64,000 nucleotides of DNA, taken from assembly GCA_036345935.2 (NCBI GenBank), contig JADWOT020001577.1:186001-250000 (forward strand), written 5' to 3'. The notes beneath the pieces were generated by a model that was not told the origin of the DNA, made no database searches, and saw nothing but the letters and a program-made list of their open reading frames with translations. The number at the start of each line of letters is the position of its first letter. The first letter of the stretch is position 1. The position numbers and the translations under genes were made by a program. This document shows positions 1 to 14,100 of this stretch, piece by piece. The DNA comes from Taenia hydatigena (Eukaryota; Platyhelminthes; Cestoda; Cyclophyllidea; Taeniidae).

Positions 1-732
1 TACGTGATGAATCCGCGGCCCTCTTTCCCCACCGCCGAGAAACCGTATTGTGGAAGAATGTGGCCCAATTTGGATATAGAGAAGTTTGTCGATCGTCTAG
101 AGTGTTTACGGGGCAAGTTGCATATCGCTGTAAAGAGGAAGTACGATGGAAGAGTGTGCCTGCCACGGTGTGAATACTACACCTATGACTCCGCCATCTC
201 GATCACCAAATGGCGAGCGCAAATGTGGCAATTATACTGGCTACGAGTTCAAACTCAGGCCGTGAGACTTGCTCAGGAGTTTATGCAAAGTAATTCAGGC
301 AAGGATATCACTGAGAGCCTCGGCTATCACATGTGGAAACGATATTTGAGTGAACGCAATCTTAGCGACATCCCGGTGGAGGCGACTTGGAATGACTCCA
401 CTCGTCCACCCGATGTGATCAAACAGATAAATTTGGACATTGATGATAATCTTTTAGCAAACGATGATGGCTTTGCCTATATAGTGCTCAAACGCAAATC
501 TCAAAACACCATTGACAACACTGAAAAATTGGTTCTAACTCTCAACGTTCTAGTCTCCCGAATTGGTGGACTCTGTTCTGTCACCATTGGCATTACTGCC
601 GCCTGTGTGGTAGAGATCATTGAGTTTGTATACTATGCGAATTGCCCCAGAAAGGCGACTACCAGCAAGACGAAGTCTGGGGCAGAAACGGTCGAACGGG
701 AGAGTGATCGACAGGTAGAGAAGAACTGTTGA
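1..732 (+). CDS. DEG/ENaC-type sodium channel, C-terminal exon (5' part outside window)
   Basis: Seen: the frame is open from the window edge to the stop at 730-732 (about 243 codons). It contains a cysteine-rich stretch with a C-L-P-x-C motif (nt ~154-170), followed by Y and S-x-x-x-W, as in the extracellular domain just before the second membrane segment of this family. A hydrophobic segment at nt ~559-639 reads R-I-G-G-L-C-S-V-T-I-G-I-T and ends V-V-E-I-I-E-F-V-Y-Y. This matches the TM2 pattern GGxxGLFxGxSxLSxxE. A short basic cytoplasmic tail of about 30 residues follows. Known: these trimeric plasma-membrane channels pass Na+ and are gated by protons, peptides or force. The usual G-x-S filter reads G-I-T here (nt 589-597). 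The N terminus, TM1 and most of the extracellular domain lie upstream. An upstream intron may end near the window edge, so the true exon start is unknown. Ligand and subfamily cannot be told. Confidence 0.8.
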   Translation, partial: YVMNPRPSFPTAEKPYCGRMWPNLDIEKFVDRLECLRGKLHIAVKRKYDGRVCLPRCEYYTYDSAISITKWRAQMWQLYWLRVQTQAVRLAQEFMQSNSGKDITESLGYHMWKRYLSERNLSDIPVEATWNDSTRPPDVIKQINLDIDDNLLANDDGFAYIVLKRKSQNTIDNTEKLVLTLNVLVSRIGGLCSVTIGITAACVVEIIEFVYYANCPRKATTSKTKSGAETVERESDRQVEKNC

Positions 733-1639
733 ATGAAGTCGGAGTTGTCGATGCCTTCGCGTTATTCCCATCATACACAACAAGCATAACCCGATTCCTA
801 GCTCTCTCTCTCTCTTTCTCTCTTTGCTCCCTCTGTACAAAAACGCGCTGATAAGTTGGACCGTTGATTTTTTACATGTATTTGTATATGTATATAGGTG
901 TGTATAATCGAGCCTATCCAAAAATGGAGTTCGCACTTGCCCATGAAATATACACCTGTCATTCCGTATCAAGATGCTTTTTCCTGCCATCATTCCTCCT
1001 TCCAAAGCTCTGACATTTTTTTCATTCGCATGGGTGGAAGAATGTTTGGGTAACACAAACACTGGAGGAGAAAAAATGTTAGCGCAGAAAGGGCGGTCCG
1101 TTCGGCACCTTTTGTAAGGCCGCCTATCTCCTTCGGGCTCGGGTTGGTACATTCAAGCACTGACTGTCGGTACATAGAAAAATCCAGACTTGACTTGTTT
1201 TTTAGCATTTAAAAGACTAAGAATAGGGTAACTACGAAGTTAACTTTTAAATTTTACAGGCTGGGTGAATTGAAGGAGGAAAAGGGATTGTTGAAAGGAT
1301 GTGAACGGTAGAACAAAATGCAAGGCAATGCCTTTTATACTCTCCCTTTATTCACTGTAGTCTATTTCAATTAAAAAGAAACAAGAGCTAAAAATTTATG
1401 AAAGAATAGGTTCGTGGTAGGAGGTACAAGTTTTCCATAGATGCTTTTTGCTTCAGGTAATAATTTGCCTCCCTCTGACTTGGGATTTTGAAGTTAGGGA
1501 GGCGGAAGGAGGCTAGAGGTTGCCTCATTATGGTAAATAATGTCCCTAAACAAGTCACGTCTGTAAATCAAAAAAGGAGGCAATTTAAAGCACGATCAAA
1601 GAAAAGTAAAATTATCATTCCTAACTTTACCGCCCCGAG

Positions 1640-1785
1640 ACATTGATGAAGACAAGAGAAGAGCACAGGAGATAACTGGCGTGACCTGGAGGCCGGGCTG
1701 CCCGACGCGGGTACAAAGGTGGAGATCCCAAGGGGCTGTCAACCAAAATAATCTAGATTTAAACAAACAATGAACGTACCACATA
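1640..1785 (-). repeat. Decayed LTR-like repeat, family 1
   Basis: Read on the - strand, this stretch shares the order of short blocks found in the better copies at 41150-41331 and 20524-20711: a TTGTTTGTT-like start, then the GGCCTCC...GCCAG block, then a pyrimidine-rich CTCTGT block. It is heavily diverged and both ends are uncertain. The match was made by eye. Confidence 0.35.
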
Positions 1786-3609
1786 ATCCATTTCTGTAGG
1801 TTAACAACTCCCAACTTGGTGTGGATGAAGAGCCCGTCATTTTTCGCTCCTCTCTCAATTTTATTTTAACATGCTCACTTCTAGTGGCGCCAAAAAGACT
1901 TACAAAATGCTAGATAAGTAAACTCCCATGAATTACCCACTGACAGACGTATGTGATGTCAAGAGAGGTATAGAGGTGGATTAGCAAGTTAAAAAATGAT
2001 GAAAAAAAAAGCTTCCCTTAGAAAACAGGTGCCATTTTAGTCGGTACACAGCATTACCTAGCTCTTCGACCTTTCCAAATTGTAGTCCACGTTTTTTACT
2101 AATGGAAAGATCGAGCATGACAAATGACAAGTGACAAGAAGGTGGATGTGTGAATTGGCCAGTTTGATTAGCTTCTTCCGTAGATGTCACGAAATAGAGA
2201 GAGAGAGAGTTGAAGACACGCAAGTTATTTGCAAGAGACACTTCTCTTCACCTTCATTTACGCATTATTTACGAGGTAGGGGTAAAGGAGGGACGTCTTT
2301 TCCTCCAACTCTTACAACACCCTTATACTCTTGTTTTTTTTTTCTACTTCCGCCTTATTGAGCGGTGAGGCAACTCCTCCTTGCCAAGATCTTTCATAGT
2401 AGACGATTTAATTAATGACCGCAAATAATTTCTCTGCCTTACAGAGGAAGAGGGCAGAAGTGAAATCTGGGATTCACCTAATCTTGCGCTCGTTTTACTA
2501 GTAATTTAGTGGATACCATAATCGAAACTGCCTTCTTCTTAAGGGCTATTGAGGTATTAAACGGGCCTTCCTTATCACCGACACGATCCTGTGCATTCTG
2601 CGGATCCCATCCTCCAGCGCAAGGTAGGTGAAAGTAAATAAATTTGCTTAGATTTCCAAATAAGTCTCTTCACCAACTTTCTTCTCTAATTTTGCATTGC
2701 ATAAAGTTGTAAGAATAAATAATTATGCCCTACAGAAGCTGGCTATGTAATATTCATTGTTGCATGAAGAATGTTTTGCCTTTTTGGGCTCTTTTAAAGC
2801 CTTGAATTTGTGGACTCAAGCATGTCAGTAGACAGGCTTGAAGTTCTTTTCTCTCCACCTATTTTTCCTGTAATATGGCCTCTGAGAGGGGATCCCTTTA
2901 ACATTTAGTCCCAAGAAATGGTACATCACCGGTTTTTGCTATCTTTTTGCAAATGGCTGGTTAAAAAGAGGAGAAAAACAAGTTTGATTCACGCTTAGTA
3001 TTGCGTCTGGGTATGCAAAGGCTGGCGGAGATGTAACCAACATGAGTGCGGAGACGGAGAAGAGGGCGGAGAAAAGAAAATGACGTAGGTTAGAATGCTT
3101 CCCCCCGTAAGCACGGGCCTTGCAAGCGTAAGGGACATATGGATTCAGTTTTTTTGCCATAAATTATCTAAACCATATTTTTTTTTGGTCCAAATATTCA
3201 CTGACAATAGCTTTAAGTAACCTCTCAAGGCGTTTGAGTCGGAGTGGATGTGTACAAAGGCGATGGTGCGATGTTAACTCATTCGACAGAGATGAGGTGA
3301 CTGTAAAGTGGGAAAGATTGAGGCGTTCCTTCACGTTAAGAAACAAGCATCCTAACCGGGGATACAGGTGTTATCTACTTCATTTCCTCGCCACCTACGT
3401 CGCTGACTCAGCGGTGCGTAAAATTGATAAGTAACAACCAAAAGGGAAAGAAATTCAGGTAGTGATGCGTTTTGCCGCCTTGGCTGCCCCAAAAGAACAA
3501 CACTGAGCTGGAGGAGCGATGGCACGTGTCGGTGCTCTACAACGTAGGCATTGCACTCATTCACCTGTGTTTCTGAAAATATTTTTCCCTGGGGAAGAGC
3601 CAATCCTCC

Positions 3610-3790
3610 ACAGTTTGGTGCTTCTAGAACTCAAATACTTCTCCATTGAGCAAAAAACATTGCTGAAGTAGAGCGGGGCTGAACAGATACTGGCATGGCC
3701 CGGATGCCATATCACCCGATCAGGGTATAATGGCAGAGGTCCAAGGGGCTCGTGTCCGAAACAAAGAGTTAAACAACCTACTATTACTAA
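3610..3790 (-). repeat. Decayed LTR-like repeat, family 1
   Basis: On the - strand it reads a TTGTTTCGG start, CCATTATACCCT, then GGCATCCGGGCCATGCCAG. These correspond in order to blocks of the 41150-41331 copy (TTGTTTGTTCG, CCATGTTGCCCT, GGCCTCCGGGCTATGCCAG). Ends are approximate. Confidence 0.45.
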
Positions 3791-4380
3791 TTTAATCAAC
3801 TTTTTATGAGTATTTTGCCATTGCTTAGCTTCTTAAGCAACTACAGGCACGGATTTGAATCCCTAAAGGAAGTGAATAGTCTTCCAGTGTATTTGATTGA
3901 GCGATTTGATGCAGAGAATTGCCCAGTCCAGGCAAGCGACGGTCCAATAAGAGAACCCAACCCTTTTTGTTGCACCGCTGACTTTTTTCTGGTACCTTGG
4001 AGTAGTTTTTTGCAAAGCAGGTGAGCCTTCTTGGGTTGCGCTAGGGTAATTGCTTTCAAAATTCATCTCCAAGGAGCATTAGGCGCAATGCGAATCAAGT
4101 GACCGGAAGTAGGGCGAAGCGCACGGATATCGCAATAGGGGAAACAGGAAGTATGAGAAGAAATGATTCTTGAAAGGGAAGGAGAGGGAGAGGGCTGCAT
4201 CAGGTGATTGCCTTATTTTAAAAAAATATGCGATGGTAATCATGGTTTGCTTTCTCCCATCCAATGGTGTGTGTTGGTTGTTTGTTTAACTTTCGTTTTT
4301 TGATAATGGAATACTTGCGGAACCGCTAAAGGGCCTTCGTCAGGTGGGCTGACCTTAGTACCGCCCATGTAGGCCAACTT

Positions 4381-5130
4381 CCCCTCTCTCGTCCTGTCTC
4401 AGGATTCTACATTGGTGGCAGCGGCAAGCGAATGCTACCATAAAGGACAACTGCCCTGACTTTTGCTGCTAAGTGGTAAATAATGGCTGGACTTAGGAAG
4501 GGCATGCGATGCGAATGGGAGAATTGGTAACGATCTCTTATAGGAGGGTCAGCAAGACGTCAGTCCAGTGAACTTGCGATACCTTCTGCACTCCTCTACC
4601 AGCGGAATGGAGCCAAGTTTGATAGGTATCATTGGAGAGCGTGAAAGTTTGTTAATTAGTTAGTTACTTCCATGTAACAATGTTAAGTTCCAACCTTTTT
4701 TGCTCTTTTTTAGGCCAGTGTCCCTTTGAATAGTGATGAACATACGGTATGGTATGCGCATTCTCCTCTCCTCCTATTCCATTTCTCAAATCGAACGAAA
4801 CTATAGAACCAGTGGACTTGCCAAGGGAGACCAGTGAGGTTGTGTTCAATTAAATTCGATGGCTGATGCAACACCAACTACGTTGTGATGGCTGACGTGG
4901 GTAGCTGACCCAAGAGAGCGCTAGAGACGACGCTCAAATGAGGAAACAGACTACTCCTTACCCTAATTGCTCAGTTGACCATAGGTTTTGATAACAAGCT
5001 TTGTTGTAGCTGCACCTGGTGGACTAGTCTCTGGTCCATACCAGCATCTCCCATTCAGTCCTTCTGTCCAATTACTGTATCTCATTTTGCTTTCTGGAAA
5101 GTCTTGCAGGGCTGCAAAAGAACGTGTCGT
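4381..5130 (+). mobile_element. Retroelement remnant (TRIM-like): primer-site-like junction to decayed 3' LTR
   Basis: At 4395-4425 the sequence TCTCAGGATTCTACATTGG, followed by TGGCAGCGGCAAG, aligns with 23381-23415 in a second copy. Such a TTGGTGGCA block just after an LTR end is what a tRNA primer-binding site looks like. Around 4860-4930 is a stretch (TTGTGATGGCTGAC) similar to 24398-24412. From about 4980 a diverged family-1 LTR follows (GGTCCATACCAGCATCTCCC, then GGAAAGTCTTGCAG). No protein domain is visible, so it fits a non-autonomous miniature LTR element. Boundaries are approximate and the element is old. Confidence 0.4.
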
Positions 5131-8100
5131 ATTTTAGGCTGTTTTGGCCTTCAAGTATAGACTGTCCCGCATATCGCACACAGCTAAAAAAGTCGTCAAA
5201 AAGCTAAACACCGCCGATCTAGGTAAAAAGCTACTATTTTCGAGATCTCGCCTCCTTCCTATCCACTTACTTATAGGAGAACATTTTTTATTTGCCTGAA
5301 AAGATAGTCTTTCTTAATACCTTGTTGAAGGCCAACAGGAGTAATTGCCGACCTAGCGTCCACCTTTAACCTGGTTTAAGGAATTAGACTAGCAGGCATG
5401 TTAATTCCTTGCCGACCTACTCTAGTGGCCGATTAAATTTGTAGGGTTTTATGAGCCTCCAACCATGCCCTCAAACATAATTTGACCGATCAAACTGTCG
5501 CACTTTGAAAGGGTTAGAGAGCGAAGCATTTATGGACGATTTTATGAGGGCTGAATTTCGTGCCATGGTTTAATGGGCAATTCTTTTATTCTCTGTGGCA
5601 AGAAAAAGTAGTTGATAGCCTCAGGAGGAAGTGGAAGGGAACACTAATGGCCAACGCAAAGGTTGTGGACTACTCCAGTCTACACGCTTGCATGGATGGA
5701 TGGAGAACCTTGACGCTGAGGGCGCTAAACTTCTGGATTTCCACGCCGAATTCGCAATGCATACTTGTCCATAAAAAAACTGTGGACACTGGACAGTCTG
5801 GGGTTTCAAATCACAAGTGAAGAGGACGAAGTGAAGGAGTCTGTGAGGCTATGGACAGAAATTGTGCTGAATGCACATAGCAGGCAGGAGTGGAAAGTAA
5901 GAATGGTTTTCACCTCTTTAAAGGCACCCTTAAGTTAAATGGGCTCAAAATTTCCCATCATTAAGGGGCTCATAGACCAGGCGTCGTGAAGAACGAAGTA
6001 AATATTACAAATGTAAGGATTTAGCTCCATGGCCTTTCTGAAGCTGAAACAAGGCCGTGCTTGGGTAGAATATGTATTGCAGACGTAGAGGAGGGTGTGA
6101 AGTTACTGGCATCTCCTGGGCGTCAGACCACTCGGAGTTGATACAATAGCGGAGTACCGAAGTAGTCCGTTACCAAAACCGCGAGTTGATGATGACGAAG
6201 CATTAGTCTAGGAACAGCACCAACGGTCCCCATTTGGCCATTTTGGAAAACTACGACCTTCGGAAGACCCAATGGCCAACTCGCTCAATGACTTTGGGAT
6301 AAAGGTGATAACAGACTTTATTTTCCAGGAAACAAACATCCTAGACACCTTTATTTACCTCCCAACTTTACTTCTCAAATGTCTGCCATACTTCTTACGT
6401 GATAATGAGATTGATGCGTGATAGGATCACGAAGACTAAGGATGAGGGCAAGATGGCCTCCCTCTACCTCATTCCAAAGCACGACTCTTCTTCCGAATTT
6501 ATTTTACGGAAGAGTATCTCAGCTGTCTTCAACAAAGATTACTTTCTCTCCTCCCTTCATCTAGTTGCACATCTCTCTGACGAGGAGATTATTGCTGAGC
6601 ACATTCGAGTCCTGTGGAGAGGAAAGATTCCACTCATCATCATTCCGCCCCTATTAAATAAAAATTCATCGGTAGTCCAAAGAAGGCACACAAATTCCTC
6701 TACGAATTAAGCATTGCCTTGTGGCGATGAGGTGACCCGGACCTTAAAGGTTCAGGATGGAATGAGTTTTGGTGGCTTAGGGATAATCCACGACCCATAA
6801 TGAGGGTGGCGATAATAAGGACACTCCTAACCACAATCCAATCAGTCGAACAGCAAACACCGTAAGGACGACCAACGCTTCCACTATATCAGCTACCCCT
6901 ACCGCATTACTGAATGCTGTTTCTTCGACGTCACCAGCGATATTTGGCATCTCCCATCTCGTGGCGTACAGTATGGGCACCACTAGAGCCTTAGACAACA
7001 AATCTAGCAAAAAGGCAGCTTTAAGAGGCTTATGAGCCAGACTAAACTCGTTCCAAATCACGATTGTCTGGTTCAATCGCCTATTTATAAAATGTGGGTT
7101 CAAAAGTAAAAGGAGACATGAAATAGACAGATACCTACAACTCGAATATACGTTGCTGTCCCAACCTTCTACAAGTTTCCCTCTTTATGCCTGATTCCCG
7201 AACAGTGTAGAATATCCCGCACTCTCCCTAGATCCCTCCAGATCGGCCAAAATCACATATCAGTGTACTTGGTTCGTGCTAATACTCAATATGAGGTCAA
7301 GGTTAGTTAAAACAATAAACACAGGAGAGCTGTCGTGACCTCACTCGCGGCACCAACTGTGGAAAGCGAATCTACCTGTCTCCAAGGCCTTGTCTGTTTA
7401 TCCCTTCGGTAGGAAGGTGGATAAAAGCGCCCATAAACACTGATTTATGACTCTGATACAGGATACTAAACGATCACTCGCATTTTACAATCTCCTTTGG
7501 ATCACCACAAGCCACATACGATGATTCGATTGTAGTACTGAAAAAAGGAGTTCAGTAAAGTCGGTCAGCGATTTTCTCGCTACCATAGATGAACTACAAG
7601 CGTTTTAGCCTGAGAAGTGGAGCTGTTGGAACAAAAACATGGCGCGCTGCTGTCAACGATGTCAGTTAATCATTCGGCAAAGATAAGGGACTACAAAGTA
7701 CATAGTTGCCTTACCTTCTAATCTCCATGTGAAAACTACAGCTTTGTAGTGAATATTATTGGCCCGAGTTAATGCGGTGGTAGTTGAAGCGGAGAGGGAG
7801 AGAGAAGAGGGTAAGGTAGGGGAGCAGAACATCTCTCCTCCCTCCTCTTGTGCATCTTAGAATGCCAACGCCATGCTAGGTGTGGCTCGAGTCCCATTCA
7901 GTCAATGAAATTGAAGGAAGAATTAAAGAGTTGCTGTTTTTAAAATGGACTTCAAAATAACGCTGAGGCATAAAACATTTTCCAATCACTGCAGTGACTA
8001 AGTCCAGGTGAAAATATCAACTTTGCTAGGGGAAAATGGCATAAGTTGGCGCTCCAAAGCAGAGGATACAAAAGTACAATGTCGAAGCTGATAAATGCTT

Positions 8101-11100
8101 CATAGAAAGGAGGAAAAAAAGCGTACAAGCGTAAACAACTTTCGAGGCAAAATACAACATGCTAGTAAATAAAACGAGGTCGGAAGCTAAGCACGTTCTA
8201 GTAAACCAACGCTTGATTTAAATCTCCCTCAAATTCTAGTTAATCTTCTTCCTCCTGGTGATGGTGATGGATATAAGTTTCTCGTTTTCCTAATTAAAAA
8301 TCATGGAGAGTGGTAAATCAGGCGGAAGTTCAGCATCCACCATAGACTAACATATCCAGCATTTAAGGTGTCAAACACCACTAAGCAAATTGTATCGTTA
8401 CTTGTAAATCTCGACGGAGAAAAGTTCATTCCAATATTGCGAGGGGGTCAACTAGGCGTGGAGAATGAATATAAAATTGAATAATTTATTAGGTAGTTCA
8501 GTGGAGCATAGAAACCCTTCTGTACAGAAGGAGTTACAACTTGTCAGCACAAGGGACATGCTTAGACCTTTATGCTGCCTCGTACGCCTCCCTCTTCCTT
8601 CTCTCCTTACCACCAGCTTTAATGTCACGCAACCTTCAATCAGGCCGTCATCTGGAGGCGATCGTGTGATGCGAACGCTTTTCCTTAAATAATGGTCTTT
8701 TTGCTGAACTCAAGACTATAATAAATACCAGGAGGGGATGTGGCTTTGGCGATCCCTCCGTTATGGCCTCTAGGTCTGGTATTGGGCCATCAAGCTGTGC
8801 TTACTTACCCATGCCAATGTAGTGTCTCAGTTCTCTTCAAAGGCGTTTGGAGATGTGTGAGCGTGGATTGGACTTGATTATAAGTGTAAGGAGGGGATGG
8901 GGACGAAAAGGAAGTACAATAAGGGTACTGCATGAGGTATACGTTGTAGTCCAGTCGTCACAACAATGGGTGGGTGCGATATCATTCCGGCGTAGATGTA
9001 ACACCTGCTTCCTTAGCCTGGTAATGGAATAATTAACTGTTAAGCAATATGAATGCTTCAAAAGTAGCCGATCTTAGCCATGGCGGTTTTTTTTTGTGAA
9101 CTTTTGGTTGTTACGTGGAGCGCATGATCGCAGACGCCTGTTTCAAGTGAAATCTGCCATATGGCAGGATTGCTTAAAAGATGACATTCCTGTGGATGTC
9201 GAGGAAAATCTTTCGCTTTCGGCTTTGTCTCAATCCAGCAAAGCAGTGGCAGCACTCAAGGTCACCAGTACTCCATCGAAACAATTGCGAAGGGACATTG
9301 GATGTGTTGGAAGAGCCCAGCTTCAACCCATGAGCCAGTTGAACTGAGGGACTGTGAAAATGAGAAAAGTCCATTCGCCCTATGTGACATCTCCTTTTTT
9401 ATGCTTCTGCGTGTTCAAAGTTCCACCGACTAAGGAACCCACTTTATCTCATGAATGTTTGGTAGGCTCTTCTTTATAAGGCGTCGTTTAATATGCCCTT
9501 CATCATCCAAGTGGTCCAAGGTGATCTAGGTAACCTCGGTGATAAAAAATAATCTGGGCGCGAAAAACATCTTTAACCATTCATTTGAGAGGTAGATTCT
9601 TTGATCGGGTTGATTACGTTTGAGAACATAAAATCTTTTAGAGTTTACACGCCCTCTCAAGAGGTAAATGAAAATAGATTGTTTGAAGCGCGGAAGAAGG
9701 AGAGTCTTGTTTTTAACAAACTCATTTAATGGTTTGATTTGATAGCTGAGTCAAATGTTTAAAAAATATTGAATTTAAAAGAAATTAATTTTTTCCACCA
9801 CTACATAAAGTAACCGGGAATTTATGAGTCAAGCGGTGACCGACGTCGACAAGTGGTCAGATGGCCCCGACCTTGCGGCTCAGCAGAGGTCACTCGGGCC
9901 CTGGAGGTGAAGATGAACGTCGATTTGCCTCAAAAATTGTGGACCGTTTTTACGTCCTCCACAAAGTGCCTTCTTCGAGGTAAGGAAAGGGAGGAGAAGA
10001 ACTACTAGTTGCATGTCAAGATTTGACGCACTCACTGATAGCATGACAACAGGAAATCTTGCATTGCATCCAAGTTATCTCAAACTGCCATATTTTAATG
10101 CATTCCAACGCCTTATTCCGGTGCAAAATGATGTCAAAATGTCCGTTTTTTTCTTCATTTATGCAGTACCTGTGTATCCATATGGTGTTTGCCCTCTAGT
10201 AAAGCCCTCTTCCCCCACCCTGCCTCCCTCCGTCAATCCAACAGGAATTTTCAATCGCACTTCAGAAGCCAACTTTAATTTGCGGTTCTTTGGTTTCAGA
10301 AGAAGAGTATCTGAGGGATGATGAGGAGAGTTCCCTTTGGACAGCCACAGTTCAGACCTAATAAGGAAAGTACGAAGGTTTTTTGTGGCTCTTTTACTGT
10401 CCCCACATCCAAGCTCAAATTTTATTGCACATTGAGGAAGGAAAGAAGAAAGGCAAGCAGACAGAGGGGGAGGAGGGAATTAAGTCTTATGACTGTCGCA
10501 CAATCTCTTAATATCTCCTTACGAGATTAGCTGGTGATGAATGCTTCCTTACTTTTTCTTAAGTAAGATACAATGCAAGCTATAGCAAAGAAGCATTTTG
10601 CTATAAGGCCTATTTTTTTTCTCGCAAGGCAGTTTTAGCTATTTTATCCTTGTTGTGATACGCAAAAAATAATATTTGTTTTAGTCACACGAGGAGAAAA
10701 AGAGGATTCAAAATTCGATGGATGATAAATGTAGGTAATTTTCAATCAATTTCTCCGCCTTGACTGCATGCTTACTTTAGCATTCATGTATTGCACGAAA
10801 AGTAACTTCTTTACAAAAAGATATTTCCGCAGGAGTAAAAAGCTCTAAGAAGGAATGAAAAAGGCCACCTTGCTGTCCAACTTGCGCCCACAGAACTTCG
10901 TCATGCTATGCCTTGATAGCTGCCACAACGGTCGACTGAGAATCACTACAGCCACCATTGAGATTTTGGCACACGTCAAGTGCCTTCTCGCAGTTTAGAT
11001 GCCGAATCGCGGTACTCTTGTGCCTCTAAAGTCTTCCACGCTCGGGGTTAGGATATATGTTTCGGTTATTAATTAGGTCCTGCTTGCATAATCCCACGCT

Positions 11101-14100
11101 ATGGCGCGCATTCCCAGCTCGAAACCTTGATTAATGGTTGCGTGAACTAGTCCACGACATGTGTGCCGACTGTTAGTTTTCAGAAAAATGTGCCCACCGA
11201 AAACTTCGTGTGACACTACCACCTTTGCATTCTTAAGTCTTTTCTTACTCCTGTAATTGTAGCTTTTGGGCCAGTTTCCAAAATCCCCAGTAAGCAGTTC
11301 ATAGACCCACCCTTAGGGTCGAATGTCTTACTCTGTTTCTGACTCTCCAGCATAACTAAGGAGAATTAAGAAATTAAGAAAACCATTTCGCTATGTGAAA
11401 CAACCACTTGCGCTTCTTCGCTGGGGTTTTGCAGCTCTTACTGTGTGCAAAAAAAATCCGTCATCAAAGCTAAGAATAAGCCCATGCTAAGGACTTTACT
11501 TGAGCGATTTTATTAAGGAGTAGAAGAATGGAGAAGGATTTCCTCGCCTTACGTTTGATGACCATGACTGGAAGCAACGCCCTTGACTACTCTCAAGTGA
11601 GGGTAAATGGTGCCTTTCACATATTCACCTTCTGCTACAGCATCCATTGTTAATCATTCAACTTCCGCATTGCGTAAATAAGCATCAGTATGAGGAGTGC
11701 AATCAGGAAGCAATCAAAATGCCAAACAGAATGCACTTTATTGCACTTCTCAGCGGCTCTTATAACTTCTGTGATTTCTGCTACTAAAATTATGTTAAAT
11801 AAGTGTCTGATAGATAAAAGGGACAAGAGGTAAAGGAACCAATATTGTCGAGATAAGATTCGCGGATAAGACTGATGTAAGGACATACAAATTGTTTGGA
11901 GCTTTAATGCATTAAAAGTTTTATGCCTCTGATTGTGAGCAATATCCAGAAACAAAGCTAGCATAACTCACTATAAGGGAACACCTTGAAATTTATTTTT
12001 TGACCTTAAAACACTTTCACCGTAGAAATTAACAAGTAATGTTGAATGGTTCGTATAACCATACAGGGCTTTCCAGCTTCTCAGGCCTTCTACGCCATGG
12101 TAATTAATCTTCCTTCACACCGACGGCCTGCTGAGACCTCAAGGAAGATCCAAGATAGCAATAATAGAGGTGTTCTTTAAGATTTGATTGCTGAGAAGTA
12201 ACTGCACTAGACGGGCAAATGTGGGGAGGCCCAGTGACACTGACTAAAAATGAATGCTAATTACGGCACTTCTCAACCCTAGCTCCCGCCTTATAGCAAG
12301 CATGTTTTTTGTGATGCCTTTAAGGGCCGAAGCGGAAGAATAACACCGTGGATACCAGGGTCGATGCCGGGATGGACAAGAGGACCTCGGGTTGAACTGA
12401 CCTTTAATTTAATGTACATTTAATTGCATGGGCTCTTTGGTCTCCGTGAAAATGTGCGATTACACGTCCCTCCGGTCATGCTTATGGCCCTCTTGTCCTT
12501 TTGTGGGTTAACACTACATCTTCTTCTTCATTGGCCTGACTTAAAGGCTTTTAGAGATGGCTGAACACACTCATTCGCCCAAATGAAGCCTCCTATTTTA
12601 GCAAATAGTCCAAAAAAGAAAGTGTCTAGGATTGAAAGGTATAATCAGTGAATATCGTCAATTAGTGTTCACAAATCACAGTGGAGTAAATTTTTTTGCC
12701 AAATAAAAAATATTAAGACGCAAATAATTTCTGCTTAATTATCTTCAGTAGAGGATATATGGACAATGTAGCACATCGAAATAAACTACTTTGTCCTAGA
12801 AATGGATTAAGATGCTCCTAAAAACAAACGGATTAGGGCTTGACAAGAGAGACGCCAATACTCATTCCGTCAAGTGTTCAAATCAGCAGTATTTAGCAAT
12901 TACCTTTGATGCGATTGTAGAAGATGTGAGACTAGATTTCCATCCCCCCGAGAACGACAATGGCTTTGGCCTTTTTTGAAAGCACTCAGCCATTTGGCAT
13001 AACCATTTCTTAAATCGCTGCACAATTTTTATTTAAAAATGCTTTAGAGCCTAGCCTTGAATTTTATTTGACCAATTTTTGTACTTTGCCCATCTCACTG
13101 ATCGCCGCATTCATTTGGCAGGAGTCCCTTCTTTTTGTTCCAAAAAAAATGTTTACGAGTTTAATTCACCACTGTTTATGAGCATAATGAACTGTAACTA
13201 GCCTTTAGTGGACATTGGGATTCGATACAAGCATTTCATACTGCTTTGGGGAGATTTTAGACCGAGACAATCACATGATGCTTTGTGGGAAGACAAAAAC
13301 ACCTCAAATGTTTACGAAACCCTGCTTATAAATACCCGTTATCATTTCTCTGCCTGCTAAATCAGGGCTCTTGTTGATTCTCCTAAAATATATTAGCGGA
13401 ATAATGAGAATTTTTGTAGTAAACAGGAAATTAGCTCTAATAAAACATAATCTTATATCATCAAAGGGAATGGCCACGGCAACTTTCACTACACCCTGTT
13501 TTAACACCTTCAAGCCCGATGTCACAAATACGTGATGCCTCGGAGTGTCTATCCATGAACACTAATCACACATGCAAAAAGTGCCTTATTAGCTTATAAC
13601 GCCTTCGGTTGGAGCAATTTGTGTTGTAAGTAGATGCCTTTAATTGGTTTATTCTAAAGTCTCGCATCCCAGTTCGTGAGACTTTCTCTACTTTATTTTA
13701 ATGTTTGCCTCTTTCTGCATAGCCTGATTAGGGTCATAAATTTTGTAAGGCACTTACATTTGGCGGCTTCAAGATCTTAGTTGATAGCTGTCAATATTTT
13801 GTCAACTCAAACAATTTTGAAGGAAAGCCATAATCCTATTTTGCAAATAAAGGACTTACTTAAGACAACGAAATATGAGTGCATCATACTCGTTTATTGT
13901 AAGCATTTTTTTACTTCAATTCCACTTTTCGGATTTTCTCTTAAATTGGAGGGAAAGAAAGGCTGGCCTTGGACTAACGGTGCTTCTTTGTAAGAAATTT
14001 CATAATTATGACTTTAATTTGAATCAGACTAACACTCCTTGGAGTGCACACTTGACTGTGTCAGCTAGTCGGCCTTTGTAGCTTTGGTTTCCACCTCGGT

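Larger units (their letters stand above)
733..4380. other. Non-coding stretch with 3' flank of the channel gene and two decayed LTR-like copies
   Basis: I see no credible exon here; the open frames are short (under about 100 codons), on both strands and unlike any family I recognise. There is a (CT)n-rich tract at about 801-830, probably in the channel's 3' UTR. Two degenerate antisense copies of the LTR-like repeat are listed separately. Confidence 0.5.

Noticed and set aside
6399..6710. 103-codon open frame (+)
   Set aside because: No recognisable domain. The surroundings look like decayed non-coding DNA.
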